DNA of 54,567 bases from Limnohabitans sp. (GCA_030053945.1 JASGCW010000020.1:1-54567), one strand, 5' to 3'; numbered from the stretch's first letter, positions 1 through 8,742 are shown. The notes: generated from the sequence alone by a model not told the origin. Translations and numbers: made by a program.

Positions 1-27
1 TTCTATATAATATATATAGGTAACAAA

Positions 28-54
28 AAAGCTCTTCTAATGTTGAAGAGCTTT
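28..54 (-). terminator. Intrinsic terminator after the DUF4294 gene
   Basis: A 10-bp stem (28-37 with 45-54) closes a 7-base loop. Read on the minus strand it runs into a U tract given by the A run at 25-30. It lies just past the stop codon at 81. The stem also carries Ts on the other side, so it may work in both directions. Confidence 0.8.
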
Positions 55-80
55 TGGGGTCTGTACCAAGGCCATTATAA

Positions 81-788
81 TTATTGCGATGATGTTGTAG
101 ACTGTTGTGATAAAAGAGCCTTTCGTTTCTCTCTCCATATTTTTGTCAAATCATTATAATTATATTCTGGTTTAGATTCTTGCTTTTCTAATCTTCCATC
201 TATAAAAGAACGATAAAGAATACTTTCAATAAGATAGTCTTCTGCAACTGATGCAGGTTCATATTTTCTTTTTAAATCTATATTAAACAAACTTGCTGCA
301 TTATTAGCCCAAAAAGCTTTCCAACCACTCTTTAAATTTTTAATCAAATCAAAAGTAGAGATACCTGTTTGTCTATGAATCAGCTTAACCAATATCTGCC
401 CATCACGAGTACTAAGCTTCTTCAATCTTTCTTCAAACTCATTAGTTAAATAACTTTCTACAATCTTAAAGTATTTCTTCTTGTCTCTTTCTGACTTTAG
501 CATTTCCATTCCTTGATTTAAACCTGTTAACCTCTCAGCAGCTGTTTTAGCATATGGATAAGTACGCATGACTCTTTTTTGAAGAATCATAAATTGCTTG
601 CGCTCATCATCGGTTTTAAATTTATAGGATTTGTTTGTAACAAATACTTCATCTAACATATAAGATACCTGAACCATTGTATCTTTAACTTCCAACTTTT
701 TTTCAATTTCAGTTGAATCAATTTTAATTTCTTGAGAAAAAGAGATATAAGATCCTAAAAACAATATACTATATAATATATACTTCAT
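81..788 (-). CDS. DUF4294 domain-containing protein
   Basis: A 235-residue protein with an N-terminal signal peptide (hydrophobic residues 4-18, ending near SFSQ), so it is probably periplasmic or exported. The rest is a highly charged, mostly helical domain typical of the DUF4294 family of Bacteroidota, with a conserved-looking core around RVMRTYPYAKTAAERL (roughly residues 73-88) and a lysine-rich middle. The molecular function of the family is unknown. The ATG at 788 is supported by a TAnnTTTG box 20 bases upstream. It is divergent from the M42 peptidase gene, with 82 bases between them. The family assignment comes from recall of the sequence pattern, not a search. Confidence 0.8.
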   Translation of the reverse strand: MKYILYSILFLGSYISFSQEIKIDSTEIEKKLEVKDTMVQVSYMLDEVFVTNKSYKFKTDDERKQFMILQKRVMRTYPYAKTAAERLTGLNQGMEMLKSERDKKKYFKIVESYLTNEFEERLKKLSTRDGQILVKLIHRQTGISTFDLIKNLKSGWKAFWANNAASLFNIDLKRKYEPASVAEDYLIESILYRSFIDGRLEKQESKPEYNYNDLTKIWREKRKALLSQQSTTSSQ

Positions 789-807
789 TTGTGTTATTTT
801 TTAAATT

Positions 808-815
808 CAAAATTA
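808..815 (-). promoter_or_regulatory. Promoter -7 box of the DUF4294 gene
   Basis: On the minus strand this reads TAATTTTG, an exact match to the Bacteroidota sigma-ABfr -7 consensus TAnnTTTG. It lies 20 bases before the ATG at 788. Confidence 0.55.
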
Positions 816-870
816 TACAAATATCTATCAACTGTTGTACCAAATTTCTATTTTAGCAAAAAATTAATTT

Positions 871-1959
871 ATGGCAACAAAATCTATACTCACAAAAAAA
901 TCAATTGAGTTTTTAGAACAATATTTAAATAATGCATCTCCAACTGGTTATGAGAGTGAAGGGCAAAAGATTTGGATGGAATATCTAAAACCCTATGTTG
1001 ATACTTTTATAACTGACACCTATGGAACTGCTGTAGGAATTATTAACCCTGAAGCAAAATATAAAGTTGTTATTGAAGGTCATAGTGACGAAATTTCTTG
1101 GTATGTAAATTACATTACAGACGATGGATTAATTTATGTCGTAAGAAATGGTGGTTCTGATCATCAAATTGCTCCTTCAAAAAGAGTGAACATACATACA
1201 AAGAATGGAATTGTAAAAGGTGTTTTTGGTTGGCCGGCAATTCACACAAGAGGAAGAGGTAAAGAAGAAAACGCTACTCCTACTAATATATTCATTGATT
1301 GTGGATGTACTAATAAAGAAGAAGTTGAAAAATTAGGGATACATGTGGGTTGTGTTATCACTTATCCAGACGAATTTATGATTTTGAACGAAAATAAATT
1401 TGTTTGCAGGGCAATAGACAATCGTATGGGTGGTTTTATGATTGCAGAAGTTGCCCGATTACTTAAAGAAAATAAAAAGAATCTTCCTTTTGGTCTATAC
1501 ATTGTAAATGCAGTCCAAGAAGAAATTGGGTTAAGAGGAGCTGAAATGATTACCCAAACGATCAAACCTAATGTGGCAATTGTGACTGATGTATGTCATG
1601 ACACTAGTACTCCTATGATTGATAAAAAAATTGAAGGTGATTTAAAAATAGGTCGTGGTCCAGTAATTGCTTATGCTCCTGCTGTACAAAATAAATTGAG
1701 AGACCTAATTACTAATACAGCAGATGAAAAGAAAATTCCTTTCCAAAGACATGCAATTTCAAGAGTGACAGGAACTGACACTGATGCTTTTGCCTACAGT
1801 AATGGAGGAGTTGCTTCAGCATTAATCTCACTTCCACTTCGCTATATGCATACCACAGTTGAAATGGTTCATAAAGAAGATGTAGAAAACGTAATCAAAT
1901 TAATTTATGAGTCATTACTAAAAATTGAAAATAACGAAACTTTTTCGTATTTCAAATAA
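871..1959 (+). CDS. M42 family metallopeptidase (glutamyl aminopeptidase-like)
   Basis: A 362-residue cytosolic enzyme of the M42 family, co-catalytic dinuclear metal aminopeptidases that usually form dodecameric tetrahedral particles and trim peptides. Visible metal and catalytic positions: EGHSDE (H71, D73), AIDNRMGG (bridging Asp), VQEEIGLRG (Glu-Glu, general base and ligand), VTDVCHDTS (Asp) and a late His in the RYMHTTVEM stretch. There is no signal peptide. The length is usual for the family. A terminator follows the stop codon immediately. The substrate cannot be read from sequence; related proteins are often mislabelled cellulase or endoglucanase M. Confidence 0.92.
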   Translation: MATKSILTKKSIEFLEQYLNNASPTGYESEGQKIWMEYLKPYVDTFITDTYGTAVGIINPEAKYKVVIEGHSDEISWYVNYITDDGLIYVVRNGGSDHQIAPSKRVNIHTKNGIVKGVFGWPAIHTRGRGKEENATPTNIFIDCGCTNKEEVEKLGIHVGCVITYPDEFMILNENKFVCRAIDNRMGGFMIAEVARLLKENKKNLPFGLYIVNAVQEEIGLRGAEMITQTIKPNVAIVTDVCHDTSTPMIDKKIEGDLKIGRGPVIAYAPAVQNKLRDLITNTADEKKIPFQRHAISRVTGTDTDAFAYSNGGVASALISLPLRYMHTTVEMVHKEDVENVIKLIYESLLKIENNETFSYFK

Positions 1960-1969
1960 CAATCAAACT

Positions 1970-1997
1970 AAACCTTTCAGAAATGAAAGGTTTTTTT
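1970..1997 (+). terminator. Intrinsic terminator after the M42 peptidase gene
   Basis: Stem AAACCTTTCA (1970-1979) pairs with TGAAAGGTTT (1984-1993) around a GAAA tetraloop and is followed by a seven-T run. Confidence 0.85.
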
Positions 1998-2026
1998 ATA
2001 ACTTTACTTAAATGAAAAATTAAAAA

Positions 2027-2497
2027 ATGCAATCTAAAGCAAAAAACATTGATGATTATCTAAAAGAACTTCCTGAAGATAGAAAAATTGCTATTTCTAA
2101 GCTAAGAGAAGTTATTAATAAAAATATTCCAGAAGGCTTTCAAGAATGTATGAATTATGGTATGATAGGATATGTAATTCCTCATTCTATTTATCCTGCG
2201 GGTTATCATTGTACACCAGAATTACCATTACCATTTGCGAATATTGCTTCCCAAAAAAACTTTATAGCTTTTTATCATATGGGGTTGTATGGAAATCCGG
2301 AACTTTTTGAATGGTTTAAGACAGAATATGAAAAACAATTCTCTAAGAAACTAGATGCAGGTAAAAGCTGTAGTCGGTTTAAAAAAGTTGAACATATTCC
2401 GTATGAACTGATTGGTGAATTAATGCAGAAAATTTCTGTGGAAGATTATATTAAATTTTATGAGTTGACTTACAAAAACAATACAAAAACTAAATAA
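2027..2497 (+). CDS. DUF1801 domain-containing protein
   Basis: A 156-residue soluble protein. The opening (KNIDDYLKELPEDRKIAISKLRE) followed by a central segment rich in Gly, Tyr and His, with FIAFYHMGLYG, matches the DUF1801 (YdhG-like) family. The fold is known, but there is no established biochemical role. Two bases separate its stop from the next ATG, so it is almost certainly co-transcribed with the SRPBCC gene. The CSRFKKVEHIPYELIGELM region near the C terminus is the usual end of the domain. Confidence 0.82.
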   Translation: MQSKAKNIDDYLKELPEDRKIAISKLREVINKNIPEGFQECMNYGMIGYVIPHSIYPAGYHCTPELPLPFANIASQKNFIAFYHMGLYGNPELFEWFKTEYEKQFSKKLDAGKSCSRFKKVEHIPYELIGELMQKISVEDYIKFYELTYKNNTKTK

Positions 2498-2499
2498 AT

Positions 2500-3042
2500 A
2501 TGAGAATTCTAAAAAAACTTTTTTTATTCCTGATAATAATACTAGGAATTATTATGATTTCGGCAGCTTTTATGAAAAAAGATTTTGCAGTTGAAAAAGA
2601 AATCGTAATCAATCAGCCTAAAGACAGTGTTTTCAAATTTGTGAAATTTTTGAAAAATCAAGATCAATTTAGTGTTTGGGCAAAAATGGATCCCAAGATG
2701 AAAAACCAATTTAAAGGTAATGATGGAGAAATTGGAGCAATTAATAGTTGGGAAAGTGACAATGAAAACGTTGGTATAGGTGAGCAAGAAATAAAAAACA
2801 TAAAAGAAGGAGAACGAATAGATTTTGAACTTCGATTTAAAGAACCAATGGAAGCAACTAACTTTGCTTATATGACAACCGAAGCATTATCGCCTATTCA
2901 AACAAAAGTAACATGGGGATTTACAGGTAACTCACCATATCCTTTCAACTTTATGCTTGCATTTATGAATATGGATGAAATGGTTGGAAAAGACTTTCAG
3001 CAAGGCTTAGATAACCTAAAAGTATTGCTTGAGAAAAAATAA
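2500..3042 (+). CDS. SRPBCC (START/Bet v1-like) family protein with N-terminal membrane anchor
   Basis: 180 residues. Residues 5-25 form one hydrophobic segment (LFLFLIIILGIIMISAAFM) that is probably an uncleaved anchor. After it, a polyketide-cyclase-like START domain begins with the typical 'VEKEIVINQPKDSVFKFV' strand-helix and continues with a strand-rich region containing a 'SVWAKMDP' turn. The family binds hydrophobic ligands in a deep pocket, but the ligand here is unknown. It is the second gene of a tight two-gene operon with the DUF1801 gene and ends in a bidirectional terminator. Confidence 0.85.
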   Translation: MRILKKLFLFLIIILGIIMISAAFMKKDFAVEKEIVINQPKDSVFKFVKFLKNQDQFSVWAKMDPKMKNQFKGNDGEIGAINSWESDNENVGIGEQEIKNIKEGERIDFELRFKEPMEATNFAYMTTEALSPIQTKVTWGFTGNSPYPFNFMLAFMNMDEMVGKDFQQGLDNLKVLLEKK

Positions 3043-3061
3043 AAACTATATTTTAAGTTAT

Positions 3062-3087
3062 AAAATCCGTTCTTTTGAACGGATTTT
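3062..3087. terminator. Bidirectional terminator between convergent genes
   Basis: An 11-bp perfect stem, AAAATCCGTTC with GAACGGATTTT, closes a TTTT loop. A and T tracts flank both sides. It serves the SRPBCC operon from the left and the ABC ATPase gene from the right, and the ATPase stop codon (3086-3088) overlaps its right arm. Confidence 0.85.
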
Positions 3088-4021
3088 ATTTTACGACTTT
3101 AAGCGAAACATCAAGTTGCAAATCTAGCTCTGTAGGATGCTCAAAAAACAAAGGTTTACCATTAAAAGCAGCTTTAATCAAATAATATCCACCTTTAAAA
3201 TAACATTGTTTAACTGTTACTTTTAAGATACCATCTTCTGCTACTTTCAATTGATGTGGATATAATAAAACTGTTTCTGAAGTACCATTTTTATTAACTA
3301 CTAATTCATTTACTTCACCGAATAGAGAAGCTACATATTTATTTTTAGGATTTTTATAAATTTCTTTAGAAGGAGCTTTAACCACTAACTCCCCATCTTT
3401 CATAACAATTGTTTCATCTGAAAAGGACAATGCGTCTGTACTATCATGTGTTGCCACTATCACTGTAATTCCTCTACTTTTTAGATAAGCAAACAAATTA
3501 CGTCGCAAAGCATTCTTTCTGAAATTGTCTATATGGCTAAAGGGTTCATCAAGCAATAATATTTGAGGTTCTAAAGCTAAAACTCTTGCTAAAGCTACCC
3601 TTTGTTGTTGTCCTCCACTAAGTTCGTTTACTCTAACCCTTGAAAAATCTCCCATCTCTACAATATCAAGCAACTCTTGAATACGAAGACGTTTTATAGC
3701 TAATAATTGATTGGATAAAAATTTACCTACACTCTCAGAAACTGTTTCATATGGCATCAAGCCAAAATCTTGAGCCATAAATTTCATAAAAGGCATTCCT
3801 GGTACTAGATAATGCTTTGGTCCTAAAACCTGATTATCATCCCAGAAAATTTGACCTGTATGCAAATCATAAAGCCCGTAAATCAATTTCAGAAGTGTAC
3901 TTTTTCCGCATCCACTCTCACCTAACAACGCAATATTTTGTCCTTTTTGGATAGTAAAATCAATTCCTTTTATGATCGGTTTATCTGTATAACTAAATGA
4001 TATATTTTTTACTTGTAACAT
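3086..4021 (-). CDS. ABC transporter ATP-binding protein, PotA/FbpC-like architecture
   Basis: A 311-residue ATPase with all the canonical motifs: Walker A GESGCGKST (about residues 34-42), Q-loop MAQDFGL, signature LSGGQQQR, Walker B ILLLDEP and the switch histidine in VATHDSTD. About 90 C-terminal residues follow the ATPase core and resemble the TOBE-like regulatory domain of importer ATPases for iron, polyamine or molybdate. No permease or binding protein is adjacent. It could partner with a distant permease or act as a stand-alone ATPase. The substrate is unknown. Its own terminator lies just downstream. Confidence 0.88.
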   Translation of the reverse strand: MLQVKNISFSYTDKPIIKGIDFTIQKGQNIALLGESGCGKSTLLKLIYGLYDLHTGQIFWDDNQVLGPKHYLVPGMPFMKFMAQDFGLMPYETVSESVGKFLSNQLLAIKRLRIQELLDIVEMGDFSRVRVNELSGGQQQRVALARVLALEPQILLLDEPFSHIDNFRKNALRRNLFAYLKSRGITVIVATHDSTDALSFSDETIVMKDGELVVKAPSKEIYKNPKNKYVASLFGEVNELVVNKNGTSETVLLYPHQLKVAEDGILKVTVKQCYFKGGYYLIKAAFNGKPLFFEHPTELDLQLDVSLKVVK

Positions 4022-4066
4022 TCTTTATAAAATAGGAGTACAAAAATAATAAGAATACCTATAAAA

Positions 4067-4089
4067 AAAGCTGTCAAAGAGACAGCTTT
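4067..4089 (-). terminator. Terminator of the OmpA-like/lipocalin-like operon
   Basis: A 9-bp stem, AAAGCTGTC (4067-4075) with GACAGCTTT (4081-4089), closes a short A-rich loop. On the minus strand it is followed by a U tract (A run 4063-4069). Confidence 0.8.
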
Positions 4090-4109
4090 TAATGTTAATT
4101 TTATTTTTT

Positions 4110-4805
4110 TTATTGCCCAACTTCTTTCTTAGCATCATTCACCATTTTTTCATTTGCTGTTATGGCAAATTCAACACGGCGATTTGAAGCTCTACCTTCA
4201 TCTGTTTCATTAGTAGCAATTGGATCAGCTTCACCCATACCTGTAGTAACAAATCGAGCTCCATTTAGTCCTTTAGATGCTAGATAAGCTCTCACTGCTG
4301 CTGCTCTTTGGTTTGATAAATTGAGATTATAATCATCAGAACCTTTAGCGTCTGTGTATCCATAAACTTTTATATCTGTGTCGGGATATTCTTTAAAAAC
4401 TGGAACTAACTTATCTAAATTTGATTTAGATTTTGAAGTTAATGTAGCCTTATTGAAATCAAAGTTTACCGAATTCTCACCTAAAGTCAACTTAATCCCT
4501 TCGCCTACCCTCTCCACTTGTGCACCAGGCAATTGTTCACTAATCTTTCTAGCTTGACGATCCATTTTATTTCCTATCACACCTCCAGCTACTCCGCCTA
4601 TAACTCCACCCAAAACAGCTCCTAAAGCACCATTACCGCCTTTTCCAATATTATTTCCTAAAATACCTCCTAAAACTGCTCCGCCTACTGCTCCTATAAC
4701 AGCACCTCTTTGTGTATTGTTAGAATTTTTTACAGCTTTACAACCTGACAATGTACTTCCTATTAAAAAAGAAACTGTAATTGCGTATATAAATATTCTT
4801 TTCAT
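4110..4805 (-). CDS. OmpA family lipoprotein with glycine-zipper segment (YiaD-like)
   Basis: 231 residues. A signal peptide ends in a lipobox (LSGC, Cys at about 22). Next comes a glycine-zipper region at about residues 34-82 with repeated GAVxGGxxG patterns, likely a membrane-inserting hairpin. The C-terminal OmpA peptidoglycan-binding domain (about 110-215) shows the usual VNFDFNKATLTSKSKSNLDKL opening, YGYTDAKGSDDYNLNLSNQRA and RASNRRVEF signatures; Asp and Arg at these sites bind diaminopimelate. It likely anchors the outer membrane to the cell wall. It is the second gene of an operon, two bases after the lipocalin-like gene. Confidence 0.92.
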   Translation of the reverse strand: MKRIFIYAITVSFLIGSTLSGCKAVKNSNNTQRGAVIGAVGGAVLGGILGNNIGKGGNGALGAVLGGVIGGVAGGVIGNKMDRQARKISEQLPGAQVERVGEGIKLTLGENSVNFDFNKATLTSKSKSNLDKLVPVFKEYPDTDIKVYGYTDAKGSDDYNLNLSNQRAAAVRAYLASKGLNGARFVTTGMGEADPIATNETDEGRASNRRVEFAITANEKMVNDAKKEVGQ

Positions 4806-4807
4806 TT

Positions 4808-5287
4808 TTATTTATTTTTTTTGAATTGGTAAACAACTTTTGCTTTATTATTACCTACTTGAACAATATCTGTTAACTGAAAAGATTCTAATGTTTGATT
4901 CCCTAATGCTAAAATATATCCCTCTTTAACTTTTCTTGCTTTAGCACCTTCAGATAAAAATTTTAAAACAACTTGTTGTTCTTTTGTAACATACCATCTA
5001 AAATCTGAAGCGTAACTTGGACAATCTGACTTTGTAAGTGACATTTTTCCTGTATCATTGTTAGAAACAAATTCCCACGTGCTCCCTTCAAAACATTTTG
5101 CATCTGCTATTTCAAAAGCTGTGATTTTAAAATATTCTGATCCTGGAAAAGAAACAGAAGTCAAAGTCCAACTTCCTTTCATTCCAACTTGAGCTCTCCT
5201 ATCTACTGTAGTTGAAACTAATTCTTGTTTAGGCTTACAAGAAAACAATATTCCAAATAATCCAATTAAAGCAATGTATTTATTCAT
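4808..5287 (-). CDS. Lipocalin-like lipoprotein
   Basis: 159 residues. A type II signal peptide is followed by the lipobox LFSC at about residue 17. The mature part contains MKGSWTLTSVSFPGSEYF and CFEGSTWEFVSNNDTGKMSL, the usual strand pattern of Bacteroidota lipocalin-family lipoproteins found beside OmpA-like genes. It is the first gene of the operon with the OmpA-family lipoprotein, and a promoter box lies upstream. The ligand is unknown. The family call rests on pattern resemblance and on the conserved pairing. Confidence 0.75.
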   Translation of the reverse strand: MNKYIALIGLFGILFSCKPKQELVSTTVDRRAQVGMKGSWTLTSVSFPGSEYFKITAFEIADAKCFEGSTWEFVSNNDTGKMSLTKSDCPSYASDFRWYVTKEQQVVLKFLSEGAKARKVKEGYILALGNQTLESFQLTDIVQVGNNKAKVVYQFKKNK

Positions 5288-5312
5288 TTGTTTTTCTATT
5301 TTGATTTATGTA

Positions 5313-5320
5313 CAAAGCTA
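5313..5320 (-). promoter_or_regulatory. Promoter -7 box of the lipocalin-like/OmpA-like operon
   Basis: The minus strand reads TAGCTTTG, an exact TAnnTTTG match, 25 bases upstream of the ATG at 5287. Confidence 0.55.
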
Positions 5321-5438
5321 GTAACAAAAAAACAAATTTCACATAGAAAATATACTACAATTTCCGTCAATTTGTCATAATACTTCTTTTGGTATCTATT
5401 TTGAATAGTACTTTTTATTAATTATTAAATCAAAAAAT

Positions 5439-7322
5439 ATGACAACAGGAAAAATTAATGTTTCAGTAGAAAACATCTTTCCCTTAATCAAAAAGTTTTT
5501 ATATAGTGACCACGAAATTTTCCTTCGTGAATTAGTCTCAAATGCTACTGATGCTACATTAAAATTAAAACACCTAACCAGTATTGGCGAAGCTAAAGTA
5601 GAATATGGAAATCCTATTATTGAAGTCAAAATTGATAAAGAGGCTAAAAAACTTCATATCATTGACCAAGGTTTAGGAATGACCGCTGAAGAAGTTGAGA
5701 AGTATATCAATCAAATTGCTTTTTCAGGTGCTGAAGAATTTTTAGAAAAATATAAAGATTCTGCCAAAGATTCAGGTGTAATTGGTCATTTTGGTTTAGG
5801 TTTCTATTCGGCTTTTATGGTGGCTGAAAAAGTTGAGATTATTACAAAATCTTTTAAAGATGAGCCAGCTGCACATTGGACGTGTGATGGTAGCCCAGAA
5901 TTCACATTAGAACCACATACTAAAACGGAAAGAGGAACTGAAATAATCCTTCATATTGCGGAAGATTCTGTAGAGTTTTTAGAAGAATTCAAAATTCGTG
6001 AATTACTGACTAAGTATAACAAGTTTATGCCAATTCCAATTAAATTTGGCACTAAACAAGAAGCATTGCCAAAACCAGAAGATGCTCCAGAAGACTATAA
6101 AACAGAATACAAAGAAGTTGACAACTTTATCAATAACACTAATCCAGCTTGGACAAAACAACCTTCTGAATTAACGGATGAAGATTACAAAAACTTCTAC
6201 CGTGAGTTATATCCAATGAATTTTGAAGAACCTTTATTCAATATTCATTTAAATGTAGATTATCCGTTTAACTTAACAGGTATTTTATATTTCCCTAAAC
6301 TTTCGGCCGATTTACAAATTCAAAAAGATAAAATTCAGTTATACCAAAACCAAGTATTCGTTACAGATAATGTAGAAGGTATAGTACCAGAATTCTTAAT
6401 GATGTTAAAAGGTGTAGTAGATTCTCCAGATATTCCTTTGAATGTATCTCGCTCATATCTACAAGCTGATGGCAATGTAAAGAAAATTTCAAACTATATC
6501 ACTCGCAAGGTATCTGATAAATTAAAGTCATTATTCAACGAAAATCGTGAAGACTTTGAAAAAAAATGGAATGATATTAAGGTTGTTTTAGAATACGGTA
6601 TGTTATCTGAAGCTAAATTCTATGAAAAAGCAGGTGATTTTGTTCTATATCCTACTACTGAAGGCAAATATTACACTTTAGCTGAATTAAAAGAAGCTTT
6701 AGCAGCTACGCAGACTGATAAAAATGGCAAATTAGTTGTATTATATGCATCTAACAAAGAAGCGCAACACAGTTATATTGACATTGCAAAAGAAAAAGGA
6801 TATCAAGTTGTACTTTTAGACTCCCCTATTGTATCGCACTTAATACAAAAATTAGAAGCTGATAACGAAAATCTAACTTTTAGCCGTGTAGATGCTGACC
6901 ATATTGATAAATTAATCCAAAAAGAAGAAACAACTATTTCTAAACTTTCGGATGAGGAAAAAGAAAAATTAAAAACTTCTATTGAAGCAGTTATACCAAA
7001 AGAAAATTATACGGTACAAATGGAAGCTTTAGATAGCACTTCTTCTCCTTTTATCATCACGCAACCAGAATTTATGCGTCGTATGAAAGAGATGAGCGCT
7101 ACAGGCGGTGGTGGAATGTTTGGAATGGGTAACTTTCCTGAAATGTATAATCTTGTTGTAAATACTAATTCAGAGTTAGCTACTTCTATCTTAAATAGTT
7201 CAGAAGATGCTCAAAAAGACTTAGTAAAACAAGCTCTTGATATTGCTAAATTATCCCAAGGTTTATTAAAAGGCGAAGAATTAACTTCATTTGTAAAACG
7301 TAGTTTTGAAGCTTTGAAATAA
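5439..7322 (+). CDS. htpG: Molecular chaperone HtpG (Hsp90)
   Basis: 627 residues, against 624 in E. coli. The N-terminal GHKL ATPase domain shows the Asn box FLRELVSNATDAT, the DQGLGMT motif (ADP-binding Asp and glycines) and the lid motif GVIGHFGLGFYSAF. The middle domain carries the catalytic arginine region around NVSRSYLQADGNVKKISNYI. The C-terminal dimerisation domain has a methionine-rich stretch (MRRMKEMSATGGGGMFGMG), also usual in Bacteroidota HtpG. It is a cytosolic ATP-dependent chaperone that helps client proteins mature and stress-damaged proteins refold. It is a single-gene unit ending in a strong terminator. Confidence 0.97.
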   Translation: MTTGKINVSVENIFPLIKKFLYSDHEIFLRELVSNATDATLKLKHLTSIGEAKVEYGNPIIEVKIDKEAKKLHIIDQGLGMTAEEVEKYINQIAFSGAEEFLEKYKDSAKDSGVIGHFGLGFYSAFMVAEKVEIITKSFKDEPAAHWTCDGSPEFTLEPHTKTERGTEIILHIAEDSVEFLEEFKIRELLTKYNKFMPIPIKFGTKQEALPKPEDAPEDYKTEYKEVDNFINNTNPAWTKQPSELTDEDYKNFYRELYPMNFEEPLFNIHLNVDYPFNLTGILYFPKLSADLQIQKDKIQLYQNQVFVTDNVEGIVPEFLMMLKGVVDSPDIPLNVSRSYLQADGNVKKISNYITRKVSDKLKSLFNENREDFEKKWNDIKVVLEYGMLSEAKFYEKAGDFVLYPTTEGKYYTLAELKEALAATQTDKNGKLVVLYASNKEAQHSYIDIAKEKGYQVVLLDSPIVSHLIQKLEADNENLTFSRVDADHIDKLIQKEETTISKLSDEEKEKLKTSIEAVIPKENYTVQMEALDSTSSPFIITQPEFMRRMKEMSATGGGGMFGMGNFPEMYNLVVNTNSELATSILNSSEDAQKDLVKQALDIAKLSQGLLKGEELTSFVKRSFEALK

Positions 7323-7345
7323 GATAATATCAATTATAAAATCAG

Positions 7346-7377
7346 AAACCTGCCTTTAAAAAAAGCAGGTTTTTTTT
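7346..7377 (+). terminator. Terminator of htpG
   Basis: Stem AAACCTGC with GCAGGTTT (7346-7353 / 7365-7372) plus a weaker inner stem, followed by eight Ts. The T run merges directly into the promoter box of the next gene. Confidence 0.85.
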
Positions 7378-7384
7378 ATTTTTG
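7377..7384 (+). promoter_or_regulatory. Promoter -7 box of the DUF2314 gene
   Basis: TATTTTTG matches TAnnTTTG exactly and starts on the last T of the htpG terminator. The ATG at 7396 is only 11 bases further on, so the transcript would have a very short leader. Confidence 0.5.
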
Positions 7385-7395
7385 ACAAAAATTAA

Positions 7396-8742
7396 ATGAT
7401 GACACGATTAAAAACTTTTATTACAATTCTAATTATTATTTTAAATAGCAACATATTTTATTCTCAAAATAAAGTTGCTGTAGGGAACTTGCAAGATGAT
7501 GTAGTTCTTTTTCAGTTGGGTATAATGAATCAAGATTCAAATAAATATTCTATTCAAGGACTTAAAGAAGTAATTGAAAAAGATTTTTCTGAACTTAAAG
7601 TAAGAGACTCAATTGCATTGAGATATATAAATGATAATATTAATATTTTTATTAGCATAAATGAAGATACTAAAGTTATTAAAGAAAATCTACCTAATCA
7701 AGAATACTTAAAATACTCAAGTGAAGGTTTAAGTGATATACAGAAAAATGAATTAAACAAAACAAATCAAATTATTCTTTTCAATTTTTATTTTCCAAAG
7801 GAAAAACTTTACAAATCATATCAAATCGCTAATGAATTTATTGATAAAATTACTTTAAATAGAAATGTAGTTTTATATGATTTAGAAACAAGGTTGTATT
7901 ATGATAAAAATTTTTGGAAACAAAAAACCGCACTAAAATCAGAAATAATCAATATCATAAAACATATAAATATTCATGTATATCAAAATGAAAACGAATT
8001 TTGTCGAGCAATAACATTAGGAATGCATAAATTTGGATTACCAGATATTTGCATAAACAATATAAGTTGTTCTCAAATTGAAAGTGTTGAAAATTTGATT
8101 AATCTAACTGCTCAAACCCTATATGAAAAAAAAGAAATTGAAAAAAATGGGCAACTAGAATTGGATATAGATATAATAAATAGTGTTGAACTAAAAGAGA
8201 GTTTATTAAGTTTCATTTACGAGAATGCTGAAAAAAAAGCTGTCATTGATATAGTTGAAGGAAAACTCGAGGAAGGCGATCCTGATAATAGATTAATCGA
8301 AATATCGTTTCCTAAAATTGATACGCAAATTTTTCAAAAAAAGATATTCACAAAATTATTTGGGTTTAATGACAACATTCAATTCGTTAAACATAATGAA
8401 TTGATTAAAAAAGAAAGTCAAAAAGCCAAAGACAAACTACCTGAACTTTATAAGAAATTTAAACAAGGTCTACCAACTAATTCTTCATTACATATGAAAT
8501 TTCAATTTACAGATGACCAAGGCAATAGCGAATATATGTGGGTAGAAATTATAAAATGGGAAAAATTAGATGCAATCACTGGAATATTAAATAATACGCC
8601 CTACGTTTTAAAAAATGTTAAAGCAGGGCAAAAAATAACAAAAAAATCAAATGAGATGTTTGATTATATTTTATACAATCCTGATGGAACTCAAGAAGGA
8701 AATGAAACTGAAAAATTGTTAGAAAAATATAAAATTAAGTAA
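7396..8742 (+). CDS. Secreted protein with C-terminal DUF2314 domain
   Basis: 448 residues. An N-terminal signal peptide (hydrophobic residues 8-20, ending at FYSQ) predicts export. The last ~95 residues match DUF2314: a helix rich in Lys and Leu, then LHMKFQFTDDQGNSEYMWVEI, ITGILNNTPYVLKNVKAGQKI and a closing Ile/Asp-rich strand. The ~330 residues before it resemble nothing I can name; they are rich in Asn, Ile and Lys and contain VVLYDLETRLYYD, a pattern seen in proteins where DUF2314 is joined to a second domain. Function unknown. Its base composition is even more AT-rich than htpG next door, which may point to accessory status. Confidence 0.75.
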   Translation: MMTRLKTFITILIIILNSNIFYSQNKVAVGNLQDDVVLFQLGIMNQDSNKYSIQGLKEVIEKDFSELKVRDSIALRYINDNINIFISINEDTKVIKENLPNQEYLKYSSEGLSDIQKNELNKTNQIILFNFYFPKEKLYKSYQIANEFIDKITLNRNVVLYDLETRLYYDKNFWKQKTALKSEIINIIKHINIHVYQNENEFCRAITLGMHKFGLPDICINNISCSQIESVENLINLTAQTLYEKKEIEKNGQLELDIDIINSVELKESLLSFIYENAEKKAVIDIVEGKLEEGDPDNRLIEISFPKIDTQIFQKKIFTKLFGFNDNIQFVKHNELIKKESQKAKDKLPELYKKFKQGLPTNSSLHMKFQFTDDQGNSEYMWVEIIKWEKLDAITGILNNTPYVLKNVKAGQKITKKSNEMFDYILYNPDGTQEGNETEKLLEKYKIK

